Shown here: piece by piece, positions 6,418 through 12,527 of the stretch | How positions within the stretch are numbered: position 1 is the stretch's first letter | Layout: every line of letters starts with the position of its first letter | NCBI GenBank assembly: GCA_013299115.1 | Contig: JAAFKA010000035.1 | Location: forward strand, 1 to 47,147 | Direction of reading: 5' to 3' | Source: Cytophagales bacterium | GTDB lineage: Bacteria > Bacteroidota > Bacteroidia > Cytophagales > Thermoflexibacteraceae | Length of the DNA: 47,147 bases | The notes under the pieces: model-generated | What the model saw: only the letters and a program-made list of their open reading frames with translations | Told to the model about the DNA's origin: nothing | Databases searched by the model: none | Program-made: the position numbers and the translations under genes

Positions 6418-6831
6418 TTACTGTTTTCCCTTCAATAAACTAATAATTTCGGCTTGATATTGTACTTCTTTTTGTAAAGCCTCATTCGTATTTTTTAGGT
6501 GCAAAATGTCTTTTTCTAAATCTTTTACTTTTTCTACTAATTGCAAATAATCATTTGGAAGATTATTATGTATCACAAAACCATTACCACCTTTTTGTTC
6601 ATTGTTTGTATTATTGATGTAATAAATATCTCTGTCCCCATAACTTAATAGTTCCACTAAATTTATATCCAGTTTTTCGGCTATTTGTTGCAATCTTTCT
6701 ATATCTACTTTGGTTTTGTTAGTTTCTATTTTATTGTAGGCTTGCAAAGAAATACCCAATAGTTCGGCAAAAACCTCTTGCGACAAACCTTTTTTGGTGC
6801 GAAAGTGCCTAATTTTTTCTCCTGTGGTCAT
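6418..6831 (-). CDS. XRE-family HTH regulator with C-terminal coiled coil
   Basis: A Cro/CI helix-turn-helix spans about residues 1-58 (GEKIRHFRTKKGLSQEVFAE, LLGISLQAYNKIE). A linker and a coiled coil follow (DYLQLVEKVKDLEKDILHLK to the end), probably for oligomerisation. I chose MTTGEKIRH as the start because a TATCTTTG element at 6872-6879 on this strand leaves almost no leader for the upstream ATG at 6861. It is divergent from the envelope pair at 6951-8569 and may control it or the VapC pair downstream. Confidence 0.85.
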   Translation of the reverse strand: MTTGEKIRHFRTKKGLSQEVFAELLGISLQAYNKIETNKTKVDIERLQQIAEKLDINLVELLSYGDRDIYYINNTNNEQKGGNGFVIHNNLPNDYLQLVEKVKDLEKDILHLKNTNEALQKEVQYQAEIISLLKGKQ

Positions 6832-6871
6832 AAAATGTGGTTTGAGTTTAAATTTTTGCAACTCAAATATG

Positions 6872-6879
6872 CAAAGATA
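6872..6879 (-). promoter_or_regulatory. -7 element (TATCTTTG) upstream of the XRE gene
   Basis: Matches the Bacteroidota TAnnTTTG consensus on the minus strand in the 119-bp gap between divergent genes. No good TTTG is seen at the usual spacing. Confidence 0.35.
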
Positions 6880-6950
6880 ATAATAATTTACAAGCTATTT
6901 TTAAGGAAATTTTTAAGTAGCTATTTTAAAAGACAAACCACAATAAAATT

Positions 6951-7559
6951 ATGGCAAAGAAAATTGTAAAACCAGAAGAACCAAAAGTTATAATAGAACA
7001 ACCCAAAGATGTAAAATCATTCGCAACGGCGATGCTAATTTTCTGTATCGTTGTAATAGGTATTATTTTAGGTTATTATCTCTTAAATCCAGATAAAAGA
7101 GATAGAAGTGATATTATCAGAACTATTTTATCACTGGCTGTGGGTGGAATAGTTATGTTTATTACAGGTAAAGTTGAGATAAAAGGCACTATAAAATTAA
7201 TCACATTTAGAAGTACTGGTTCTATTGCTGCATTTTTTGTGGTTTTCTATTTTCTTGTTGTGGATAAAGAACCTAAAAATTGTGGTGTTTTGGCAAGCCT
7301 TGATAAAGATGTAGCAGTGTTTCAAGCAGATTTACGTAGTAAAATAACTATAATGGAAAAAAATAGGGACGAAGAGAGAGATTTAGATAAAAAAGAGAAA
7401 ATGGGAATAACAATTAACGCAAAAAAGAAGTCATTAGAAAATATTGACTTGCTTTTAATTCCTCATATTAGAGAAGCTATTAAAAATTGTAATACTAATG
7501 GTTTTGATGAGCAAACTCACGATAACCTTAAAACAGAATTTAACAGCTATAAAAACTAA
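6951..7559 (+). CDS. Three-TM membrane protein with cytoplasmic coiled tail
   Basis: This 202-aa protein has a charged N-terminus (KKIVKPEEPKVIIEQPKD), three hydrophobic segments at about 22-45, 58-72 and 82-104, then a 95-residue helical, charged domain (VFQADLRSKITIMEKNRDEE...). I do not recognise a family. It is followed after 8 bp by a gene for a secreted coiled-coil OmpA-like protein, suggesting an inner-membrane/periplasm pair. It lacks MotA/ZorA features. Divergence from an XRE gene and its place in a toxin-antitoxin island hint at an accessory role. Confidence 0.7.
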   Translation: MAKKIVKPEEPKVIIEQPKDVKSFATAMLIFCIVVIGIILGYYLLNPDKRDRSDIIRTILSLAVGGIVMFITGKVEIKGTIKLITFRSTGSIAAFFVVFYFLVVDKEPKNCGVLASLDKDVAVFQADLRSKITIMEKNRDEERDLDKKEKMGITINAKKKSLENIDLLLIPHIREAIKNCNTNGFDEQTHDNLKTEFNSYKN

Positions 7560-7567
7560 TTCACACA

Positions 7568-8569
7568 ATGAAAAAAATATTTGCCTATTTTCTGTTTATT
7601 GTTTTGGCTATTGTTAGCAGTAGTCAATTTCTCTTTGCACAAGATTGTGATAAAAAAATAAGGGATTGTGAGGACAGAATTCGCAAAAGTATTGCCTCCA
7701 ATGACAGTTTAAGAAATCAAATAAATGCAAATAAAATAGCTTATGAAAAACGACTTGCAGAAGAAGAAGTAGCCTATGATACCTTAGATAAAAGGTATAT
7801 GAGAGAGCAAAAACGAAGAATTAGCCTTGAGAAAAAGTTAGCAGAAGCCACTATAACCATAGGAAACTTACAAGTACAATTAACAACAAAAACAGCCAAA
7901 ATTAATGAATTAACGACAGAGCAAAACCAATTGAGGGAAAAAATAAAACAAATGGAGGGGGAAAATGAAATAAAAAGCAAGGCTTACAATGATGTATTAG
8001 AAAAATTAAATGCTAAAAATTTGGAAATATCTAAGTTAGATAGTGAAAAAACATTTTATAAAACAGCCTTTGAAGATAGTCAAAAATTAGTGAAATCACT
8101 TACCAATAGAAAAAACATATTGGAAGACGAGGAAAACGACAAAATAAGTATGCAAGACCCTGATAGCAAGGGTAAAAGAAAAGGAAGAATATATTTTAAA
8201 GGTCAGAAATATGATTTTGAACAAGAAATATTTTTGATTAAAGCAAAGCACAAAACTTCTTATGAGTTAATTATTGATGATGAAGTTAAGGCAACTTTAA
8301 GAAGGTTTGCCAAACTAATTCACAGATATGATGTTAAAGTGAAAATAAGTCTAAAAGGTCAAAGTTTAGATGAAGGTAGAAAAGATAGGAATGATTTTGC
8401 GGAAGGTAGGGCAAAAAAGTTGATTGATTACTTACTCAATCAATTTGAAAATGAGGATAACCCTGAACACAAATTTAACAAGGAACAATTTTGGGATAAC
8501 AAATTGATACTGAAAGAAACTGTGCCTGAAAGTCAAATTGGTGTTTCTGTGCGTATTATCAAAAAATAA
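7568..8569 (+). CDS. Secreted coiled-coil protein with OmpA-like C-terminal region
   Basis: This 333-aa protein has a signal peptide (hydrophobic 5-23, ending LFAQ before DCDKK), a long coiled coil over roughly 26-180 and a C-terminal domain of about 120 residues. In that domain, YELIIDDEVKATLRRFAKLI and FAEGRAKKLIDYLLNQ recall the helices of OmpA-type peptidoglycan-binding domains; the match is weak. It likely spans the periplasm and contacts peptidoglycan while pairing with the upstream three-TM protein. A strong terminator follows. Confidence 0.7.
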   Translation: MKKIFAYFLFIVLAIVSSSQFLFAQDCDKKIRDCEDRIRKSIASNDSLRNQINANKIAYEKRLAEEEVAYDTLDKRYMREQKRRISLEKKLAEATITIGNLQVQLTTKTAKINELTTEQNQLREKIKQMEGENEIKSKAYNDVLEKLNAKNLEISKLDSEKTFYKTAFEDSQKLVKSLTNRKNILEDEENDKISMQDPDSKGKRKGRIYFKGQKYDFEQEIFLIKAKHKTSYELIIDDEVKATLRRFAKLIHRYDVKVKISLKGQSLDEGRKDRNDFAEGRAKKLIDYLLNQFENEDNPEHKFNKEQFWDNKLILKETVPESQIGVSVRIIKK

Positions 8570-8586
8570 AACCGCAGATTCAACCT

Positions 8587-8619
8587 CGCAAGGGCTTTAA
8601 GCCCTTGCGGGTTTTTTTC
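8587..8619 (+). terminator. Intrinsic terminator of the envelope pair
   Basis: GC-rich 11-bp arms (8587-8597 and 8599-8609) around a single central T, followed by GGTTTTTTT. It lies 18 bp after the stop at 8569 and just before the end of the convergent toxin gene. Confidence 0.8.
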
Positions 8620-8620
8620 G

Positions 8621-8932
8621 TTACAATTTCAACTTTTTAGGATTTTGTCTATTATCAAAAATACGTAACATTTGTAGTTCGTCTATTTCTATTTGGTTTT
8701 CAAAAACCCTATAATACAAACTATTTTGCGGGGAAAGCACACATTTGCGTACACCTTTACGTTTTGATATTTCTACACAACTTTCAGGCATTGTAGCAAT
8801 CAAGTTTAGTTTCTGTTCCAAAATATCCAAAAAGTTACGTAATGTTGTTTCTCCCCAAGTTTCCAAAATATAAGCCTTTGTAGCAAATAAATCTGTTAAG
8901 GCTTGCTGTGTCCATTTGATTTCTAACGCCAT
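8621..8932 (-). CDS. ParE/RelE-family toxin, intact copy
   Basis: This 103-aa protein has the usual ParE/RelE layout: N-terminal IKWTQQALTDLFATKAYILE, a helical pair (TTLRNFLDILEQKLNLI), the MPESC turn, then the core RKGVRKCVLSPQNSLYYRV and the C-terminal strand LRIFDNRQNPKKLKL. Its gene overlaps the antitoxin stop by 10 bp. Whether it acts as a gyrase poison (ParE) or a ribosome-dependent mRNase (RelE) cannot be told. It is the only full toxin of the four related loci and serves as the reference for the stubs. Confidence 0.85.
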   Translation of the reverse strand: MALEIKWTQQALTDLFATKAYILETWGETTLRNFLDILEQKLNLIATMPESCVEISKRKGVRKCVLSPQNSLYYRVFENQIEIDELQMLRIFDNRQNPKKLKL

Positions 8933-9174
8933 TGCTGTATCAAGTTTTGAACTTCTGTGTGAGCAATCAAAGGTTCAGTTTCAGCACTCTGCAAACCTCT
9001 ATCTATTGCCTCCAATTCCTCTTCGCTAACAGTTGCATAGTTTTCGGTATTGGTTTGGGATGCATATTTTTGAAACAGAAAATCTGCATAATTTTGGAGT
9101 TGGGCTGTGAGCTGGGCTTGCAACTCCGTTGAAAGATGAACAAAGTCGGGAATGGTAATTGTGATGTTTTCCAT
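8923..9174 (-). CDS. Antitoxin, copy 3 (with intact ParE/RelE toxin)
   Basis: This 83-aa protein has an N-terminal half almost identical to copies 1, 2 and 4 but a different C-terminal 25 residues (GLQSAETEPLIAHTEVQNLI then QQWR). Since the C-terminal region of such antitoxins binds the toxin, the swap suggests matching to this toxin. It overlaps the toxin start by 10 bp and is divergent from the 54-aa gene at 9245. Confidence 0.85.
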   Translation of the reverse strand: MENITITIPDFVHLSTELQAQLTAQLQNYADFLFQKYASQTNTENYATVSEEELEAIDRGLQSAETEPLIAHTEVQNLIQQWR

Positions 9175-9193
9175 ATTTTTTTATGAAGTTTAG

Positions 9194-9214
9194 CCAAAAA
9201 TAACGATATTTTGG
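9194..9214. promoter_or_regulatory. Imperfect palindrome, possible antitoxin operator (copy 3)
   Basis: CCAAAAATA and ATATTTTGG face each other around ACG in the gap between the divergent antitoxin and 54-aa genes. The element recurs unchanged at 10658-10678 before copy 4. Position and symmetry fit an autoregulatory operator; no binding data. Confidence 0.35.
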
Positions 9215-9244
9215 TTAAAATGGAAATTTGTAAAATAGTTTTTT

Positions 9245-9409
9245 ATGAAATTAGACCCAAATAGCTATTCTTTGTATCGTGTGTATAATTACAACGAAAC
9301 CACCAACCAAGCCGAATTATACGTTTTGCAAGGCAGCAAGGCTTTTGAAACCTACTTTGAACTCGAAACCAAGACTTATACAGCTAAATTGAAACACAAA
9401 ATTGTGTAG
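9245..9409 (+). CDS. 54-aa protein of unknown function, copy 2
   Basis: Begins MKLDPNSYSLYRVYNYNET and ends KLKHKIV; about 85% identical to copy 1 at 3111 and nearly identical to copy 3 at 10709. It is divergent from antitoxin copy 3 on the left and followed by hicBA copy 2 on the right, so it physically links the two toxin-antitoxin types. No recognised motif. Confidence 0.6.
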   Translation: MKLDPNSYSLYRVYNYNETTNQAELYVLQGSKAFETYFELETKTYTAKLKHKIV

Positions 9410-9423
9410 ATTTTTTTGAAATA

Positions 9424-9455
9424 TTTGTTAGTTAATTACATAACTTGTAACTTTA
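9424..9455 (+). promoter_or_regulatory. Bacteroidota-type promoter for hicBA, copy 2
   Basis: Identical to the element at 3290-3321: TTTG, 20-bp spacer, TAACTTTA, very short leader to the hicB ATG at 9471. Confidence 0.5.
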
Positions 9456-9470
9456 TGAAAATGAAATTTT

Positions 9471-9812
9471 ATGGCAAAAATTAAAGTTCAATTATCTTTG
9501 GTCGAATTTAAAGAAGGAGTTTCTTACATTGTCTATTCACCTGCCTTAGACATAAGTGGCTATGCCGAAACTGCAAAAGATGCCCGAAACTCTTTTAAAG
9601 AGGCTTTAAATTATTTTTTGGAATATACCATAGAAAATAACACACTTTATCAAGAATTAAAAAGGTTGGGTTGGAATATTGCCAACGAAAAAATTACGCC
9701 ACCAAACTTGGTAAACCTTGTAAAATTTAATCCAAATTTTGTGAATATTTTTGATAATCATAGCCTCAAAAAAAGTTCTAAGCAAATAGAAATTCCTCTA
9801 ATTCCCGCATAA
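9471..9812 (+). CDS. hicB: HicB-family antitoxin, copy 2
   Basis: This 113-aa antitoxin is identical in protein sequence to copy 1 at 3337-3678 and has the same domain layout. Two identical antitoxins in one chromosome would cross-neutralise both HicA toxins. It is followed by hicA with a 1-bp gap. Confidence 0.85.
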   Translation: MAKIKVQLSLVEFKEGVSYIVYSPALDISGYAETAKDARNSFKEALNYFLEYTIENNTLYQELKRLGWNIANEKITPPNLVNLVKFNPNFVNIFDNHSLKKSSKQIEIPLIPA

Positions 9813-9813
9813 A

Positions 9814-10050
9814 ATGGCAAAGAAAATATCAAATATTAGTCTTAGCGAATTGCGTAAATTTTTGGTTAATTTCGGCTGCGAACTAAAACGTATCAAAGGT
9901 GGACACGAACATTGGGCAAAAACAGGTTTGGCACGTCCTATTACTTTCCAAACACATATTGAGCCTATTCCTGAATTTATTATGAAAAATATTTTAAGAA
10001 ATTTAGGTATCAGTAGTAAGGAGTTTTGGGATATTCTGGATAAAAAATAA
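9814..10050 (+). CDS. hicA: HicA-family mRNA interferase toxin, copy 2
   Basis: A 78-aa HicA with the same KRIKGGHEHW active-site block as copy 1. The last 11 residues differ (SKEFWDILDKK) and the protein is 4 residues shorter. It is coupled to hicB. No terminator hairpin like that at 3942 is present. Confidence 0.85.
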   Translation: MAKKISNISLSELRKFLVNFGCELKRIKGGHEHWAKTGLARPITFQTHIEPIPEFIMKNILRNLGISSKEFWDILDKK

Positions 10051-10084
10051 TAAGAAAAAGTAATGGTTCAATAATTCAAATTTT

Positions 10085-10396
10085 CTAAATATTTATGAAA
10101 ATGAAAAGTACCATTACTGCCAACGTGGCAGGTGTGGTGGAGGAAATTGTGTTGCAAAAAGGAAAAGGGAGTTTATAATACAAGGTGTTATGTTTGGTTA
10201 GTACGCATTTGCGAACATTTTTTCTAAACCAAACTTGTTCGCCACTTTCAGGCATTCTTTTGAGTATTGCCAATTTATTTTCCAATGTTGTAGAAAACTC
10301 TTTTGCAGCAGCATCGCCCCAATTTTTTTGCAAATAATCCATAAGCTTTTGCAAATCTTGCAACGCTGTTTTTGACCAAGTAATGATTATAGCCAT
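10085..10396 (-). pseudogene. ParE/RelE-family toxin, C-terminally truncated
   Basis: Residues 1-76 follow the ParE/RelE pattern (IIITWSKTALQDLQKLMDYL, MPESGEQVWF, RKCVLTKHNTLYYKL). After LYYKL the frame runs into unrelated sequence (PFPFCNTISSTTPATLA...) instead of the final strand and the conserved FDNRQNP tail. The break is at about 10168. The missing tail removes residues needed by the fold in this family, so the product is probably inactive or altered; the frame itself is open to 103 codons. Confidence 0.7.
10095..10178 (+). pseudogene. Possible fragment of a biotin/lipoyl-carrier domain
   Basis: On the plus strand, opposite the foreign tail of the truncated toxin, a 27-codon frame reads MKMKSTITANVAGVVEEIVL then QKGKG. 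This resembles the first strands of a biotinyl carrier domain (ITA..AG.V..I.V..G). An 18-bp stretch of it (TTGCAAAAAGGAAAAGGG) recurs at about 10893-10910. It looks like debris inserted into the toxin gene. Weak, based on a short pattern only. Confidence 0.25.
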
Positions 10397-10638
10397 TGTT
10401 GATAGATTTTTTTTGCCTCCTCGTGTGAATATTCATCGCCATTTTTTAAATCAGCAATACCTTTATCTATTGCCTCCAGCTCTTCTTCACTAACCATTGT
10501 GTAGTTTTCCGTATCCGTTTGGGCTGCATATTTTTGAAACAGAAAATCTGCATAATTTTGTAATTGGGCTGTAAGTTGGGCTTGCAACTCCGTTGAAAGA
10601 TGAACAAAGTCGGGAATGGTAATTGTGATGTTTTCCAT
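10387..10638 (-). CDS. Antitoxin, copy 4 (with truncated toxin)
   Basis: This 83-aa protein shares the N-terminal half of copy 3 and the C-terminal half of copies 1 and 2 (IDKGIADLKNGDEYSHEEAK, KKIYQQWL). It overlaps the truncated toxin start by 10 bp. Its promoter region (10639-10708) is the same as that of copy 3, with the CCAAAAATA palindrome at 10658-10678. Confidence 0.8.
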   Translation of the reverse strand: MENITITIPDFVHLSTELQAQLTAQLQNYADFLFQKYAAQTDTENYTMVSEEELEAIDKGIADLKNGDEYSHEEAKKIYQQWL

Positions 10639-10657
10639 ATTTTTTTATGAAGTTTAG

Positions 10658-10678
10658 CCAAAAATAACGATATTTTGG
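10658..10678. promoter_or_regulatory. Imperfect palindrome, possible antitoxin operator (copy 4)
   Basis: Same sequence and position as 9194-9214, between the divergent antitoxin copy 4 and the 54-aa gene copy 3. Confidence 0.35.
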
Positions 10679-10708
10679 TTAAAATGGAAATTTGTAAAAT
10701 AGTTTTTT

Positions 10709-10873
10709 ATGAAATTAGACCCAAATAGCTATTCTTTGTATCGTGTTTATAATTACAACGAAACCACCAACCAAGCCGAATTATACGTTTTGCAAGGCAG
10801 CCAAGCTTTTGAAAACTACTTTGAACTTGCAGCCAAGACTTATACCACCAAATTGAAACATAAAATTGTGTAG
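10709..10873 (+). CDS. 54-aa protein of unknown function, copy 3
   Basis: Starts MKLDPNSYSLYRVYNYNET, as in copy 2, with a few changes in the second half (QAFENYFELAAKTYTTKLK). No hicBA follows here. Conservation of the open frame in three copies favours a real small protein. Function unknown. Confidence 0.6.
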   Translation: MKLDPNSYSLYRVYNYNETTNQAELYVLQGSQAFENYFELAAKTYTTKLKHKIV

Positions 10874-10952
10874 TTTTTTAGAGAAGTTTGTCTTGCAAAA
10901 AGGAAAAGGGTAGAGCAGGAGGATTTGGTGGTGGTGGTGAGGTAGGAAGTTC

Positions 10953-10990
10953 AAACCTTACAAGGTTTTCAAAACCTTGTAAGGTTTTTT
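10953..10990 (+). terminator. Palindromic terminator-like hairpin
   Basis: Perfect 17-bp arms (10953-10969 and 10971-10987) around a single C, then a T-run. It lies between the third 54-aa gene and the toxin remnant. It could terminate transcripts from the left. Confidence 0.55.
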
Positions 10991-10992
10991 AT

Positions 10993-11034
10993 TTACAATT
11001 TCAGCTTTTTAGGGTTTTGCCTATTATCAAAAAT
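10993..11034 (-). pseudogene. ParE/RelE toxin remnant, C-terminal end
   Basis: Reading leftward, the 13 codons IFDNRQNPKKLKL plus TAA match the last residues of the intact toxin at 8621. No toxin body lies upstream. It is a leftover of a further deleted toxin gene, or the displaced tail of the truncated one at 10085. Confidence 0.65.
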
Positions 11035-11118
11035 GGGGTAGTGTGCTTTTATTAGGGTCTGCTGTATTTTGTGAATTTAGTCAGGATATTAAAAAAATAA
11101 TCTTTTCTCATGATTAGG

Positions 11119-12420
11119 TCATTCCGTTTTGTTTTGGGCTACGTTTTGTTGGGAAAGTTGCAAGTTTTTGTTGCGGGCAAAGAGAATAATCAAGCCACAA
11201 ATAATGAGCAAAAAGACAATAAAACTCAACAAAACGTATTGCCCTGCACGCATTTTTTCTATTTCTAAGTCTTTTATTTTCTTGTCTTTGTTCAGGAGCA
11301 TAACCTCTTTGTCGTTTCTTTCAGATTCTATGAGGTCGTGCATTTCGGCAATTTTCCTGAAATTGCTTTCGTCATAAATCTTTTTTTGATAGTCTGTATA
11401 TAATTTATAATTTTTCAATGCCTCTTGGTAGTTGCCCGATTTTTCAAAAACATCAGACAAATAGCCATAACAATACTCTGTTTGCTCTTTGGCGTTGATT
11501 TCTCTTGCCATTTCTAAGGCACGTTGCAAATATTGTTTTGCCAACGAATAATTTTTGAGTTCGGTGTAGTTTTTTCCCAAACTCATTAGGCTATTGATTG
11601 CCCCTTTTTTGTTGCCTTGCTCCTCCTCCAAACTCAACGATTGTTCGTAGTAGCTGCTTGCTTCGGCAGGTTTGCCTTGTTTGGTATAGACATCGCCAAT
11701 ATTGCTCAATAAACCACCCAAATTGTAAATATTATTCAGTTCTCTGTTTAGTTGCAAGGCTTTTTTCATATAATTCAGTGCCTCCAAATAATGGCGAGAT
11801 TTAGAATGTACCAATCCCAATACGGCATAACTATCTGCTAAGGCTGTTTTATCTTTCAGGCTTTCTCTCAGGTGCAACGACATTTCGCAATACCTCAACG
11901 CAAGGTCATAATTGCCTAAATCTGCATACAAAGCCCCCATTTGGTTGTAACTTTGGGCTAAGGTTTCTTGGTTGCCCGCCTTGTCCTCTATTTTTATGGC
12001 TTTGAGTTTGTAATTCATAGCTTGCTCATACTCTTTCATATTAGTCAAAACAGCAGCCATATCATTCAGTATCAAGGCTTTAGCTTGTTGGTTTTTGTTT
12101 CTTTCATAAACCTCTAAGGCTTGCTGTTGGTAGTCCAAAGCCAATTCGTATTGACCCATGTGTTGGCAAATTTTGCCCAAAATCCTCCAACTTTCTGTTA
12201 CACCGCCTTCATATTCCATAAGCCTTGCCATTTCTAAGGCTTTAATGCCAAAATGCAACGCCATATCAGGTTTCTCTACGCTGTATGCCGTAGCCACCCG
12301 CACTAATTGATTGACCTGCGTGGTGTCTTTCAATTTGCTGTTTTTTTGAGCAAAAGTAGGTAGGCAAAAAGTAAAAAATGCCCAAAATAAAGTGCCAGAA
12401 AAAAGTTGATAGGTTTTCAT
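11119..12420 (-). CDS. TPR-repeat membrane protein, signalling-type but without output domain
   Basis: This 433-aa protein has a signal peptide ending PTFAQ (about 25), about seven to eight tandem TPR motifs from 50 to 340 (for example YELALDYQQQALEVYERNKN and YLEALNYMKKALQLNRELNN), a coiled coil, and one TM helix at about 393-413 (LLSFIVFLLIICGLIILFA). It stops 20 residues later. The layout is that of Bacteroidota TPR sensors, in which a kinase, cyclase, PP2C or LuxR output domain follows the TM helix; here none is present. It may be a truncated sensor or a short form. It borders the decayed toxin-antitoxin island. Confidence 0.8.
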   Translation of the reverse strand: MKTYQLFSGTLFWAFFTFCLPTFAQKNSKLKDTTQVNQLVRVATAYSVEKPDMALHFGIKALEMARLMEYEGGVTESWRILGKICQHMGQYELALDYQQQALEVYERNKNQQAKALILNDMAAVLTNMKEYEQAMNYKLKAIKIEDKAGNQETLAQSYNQMGALYADLGNYDLALRYCEMSLHLRESLKDKTALADSYAVLGLVHSKSRHYLEALNYMKKALQLNRELNNIYNLGGLLSNIGDVYTKQGKPAEASSYYEQSLSLEEEQGNKKGAINSLMSLGKNYTELKNYSLAKQYLQRALEMAREINAKEQTEYCYGYLSDVFEKSGNYQEALKNYKLYTDYQKKIYDESNFRKIAEMHDLIESERNDKEVMLLNKDKKIKDLEIEKMRAGQYVLLSFIVFLLIICGLIILFARNKNLQLSQQNVAQNKTE

Positions 12421-12527
12421 ATAGAACGAGGTATTAACTGAACGAAAAGGTAGAAAAATAAAAGTAAAAAAGCAAATAATTTAGGGAATAGAAACAAATA
12501 AAATAGCTTTTTATCTATCTCTCAATA

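Larger units (their letters stand above)
9245..10031. repeat. Long direct repeat of 54-aa gene + hicBA (copy B)
   Basis: This segment corresponds to 3111-3897 at an offset of 6134 bp. Homology is nearly perfect from the end of the 54-aa gene through hicB and most of hicA, including the promoter, then fades in the last 60 bp of hicA. No terminal inverted repeats or transposase accompany it. Confidence 0.85.

Noticed and set aside
6951-8569. Zorya-type ZorA/ZorB pair
   Set aside because: The three-TM protein is too short and shows no MotA/ExbB-like segment, and the second protein has a cleavable signal peptide rather than a ZorB-type TM plus plug.
2064-11034. CRISPR array or integron attC array in the repeat-rich region
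   Set aside because: The repeats are long gene-sized duplications without short regular spacing, spacers, Cas genes or attC-like folded sites.
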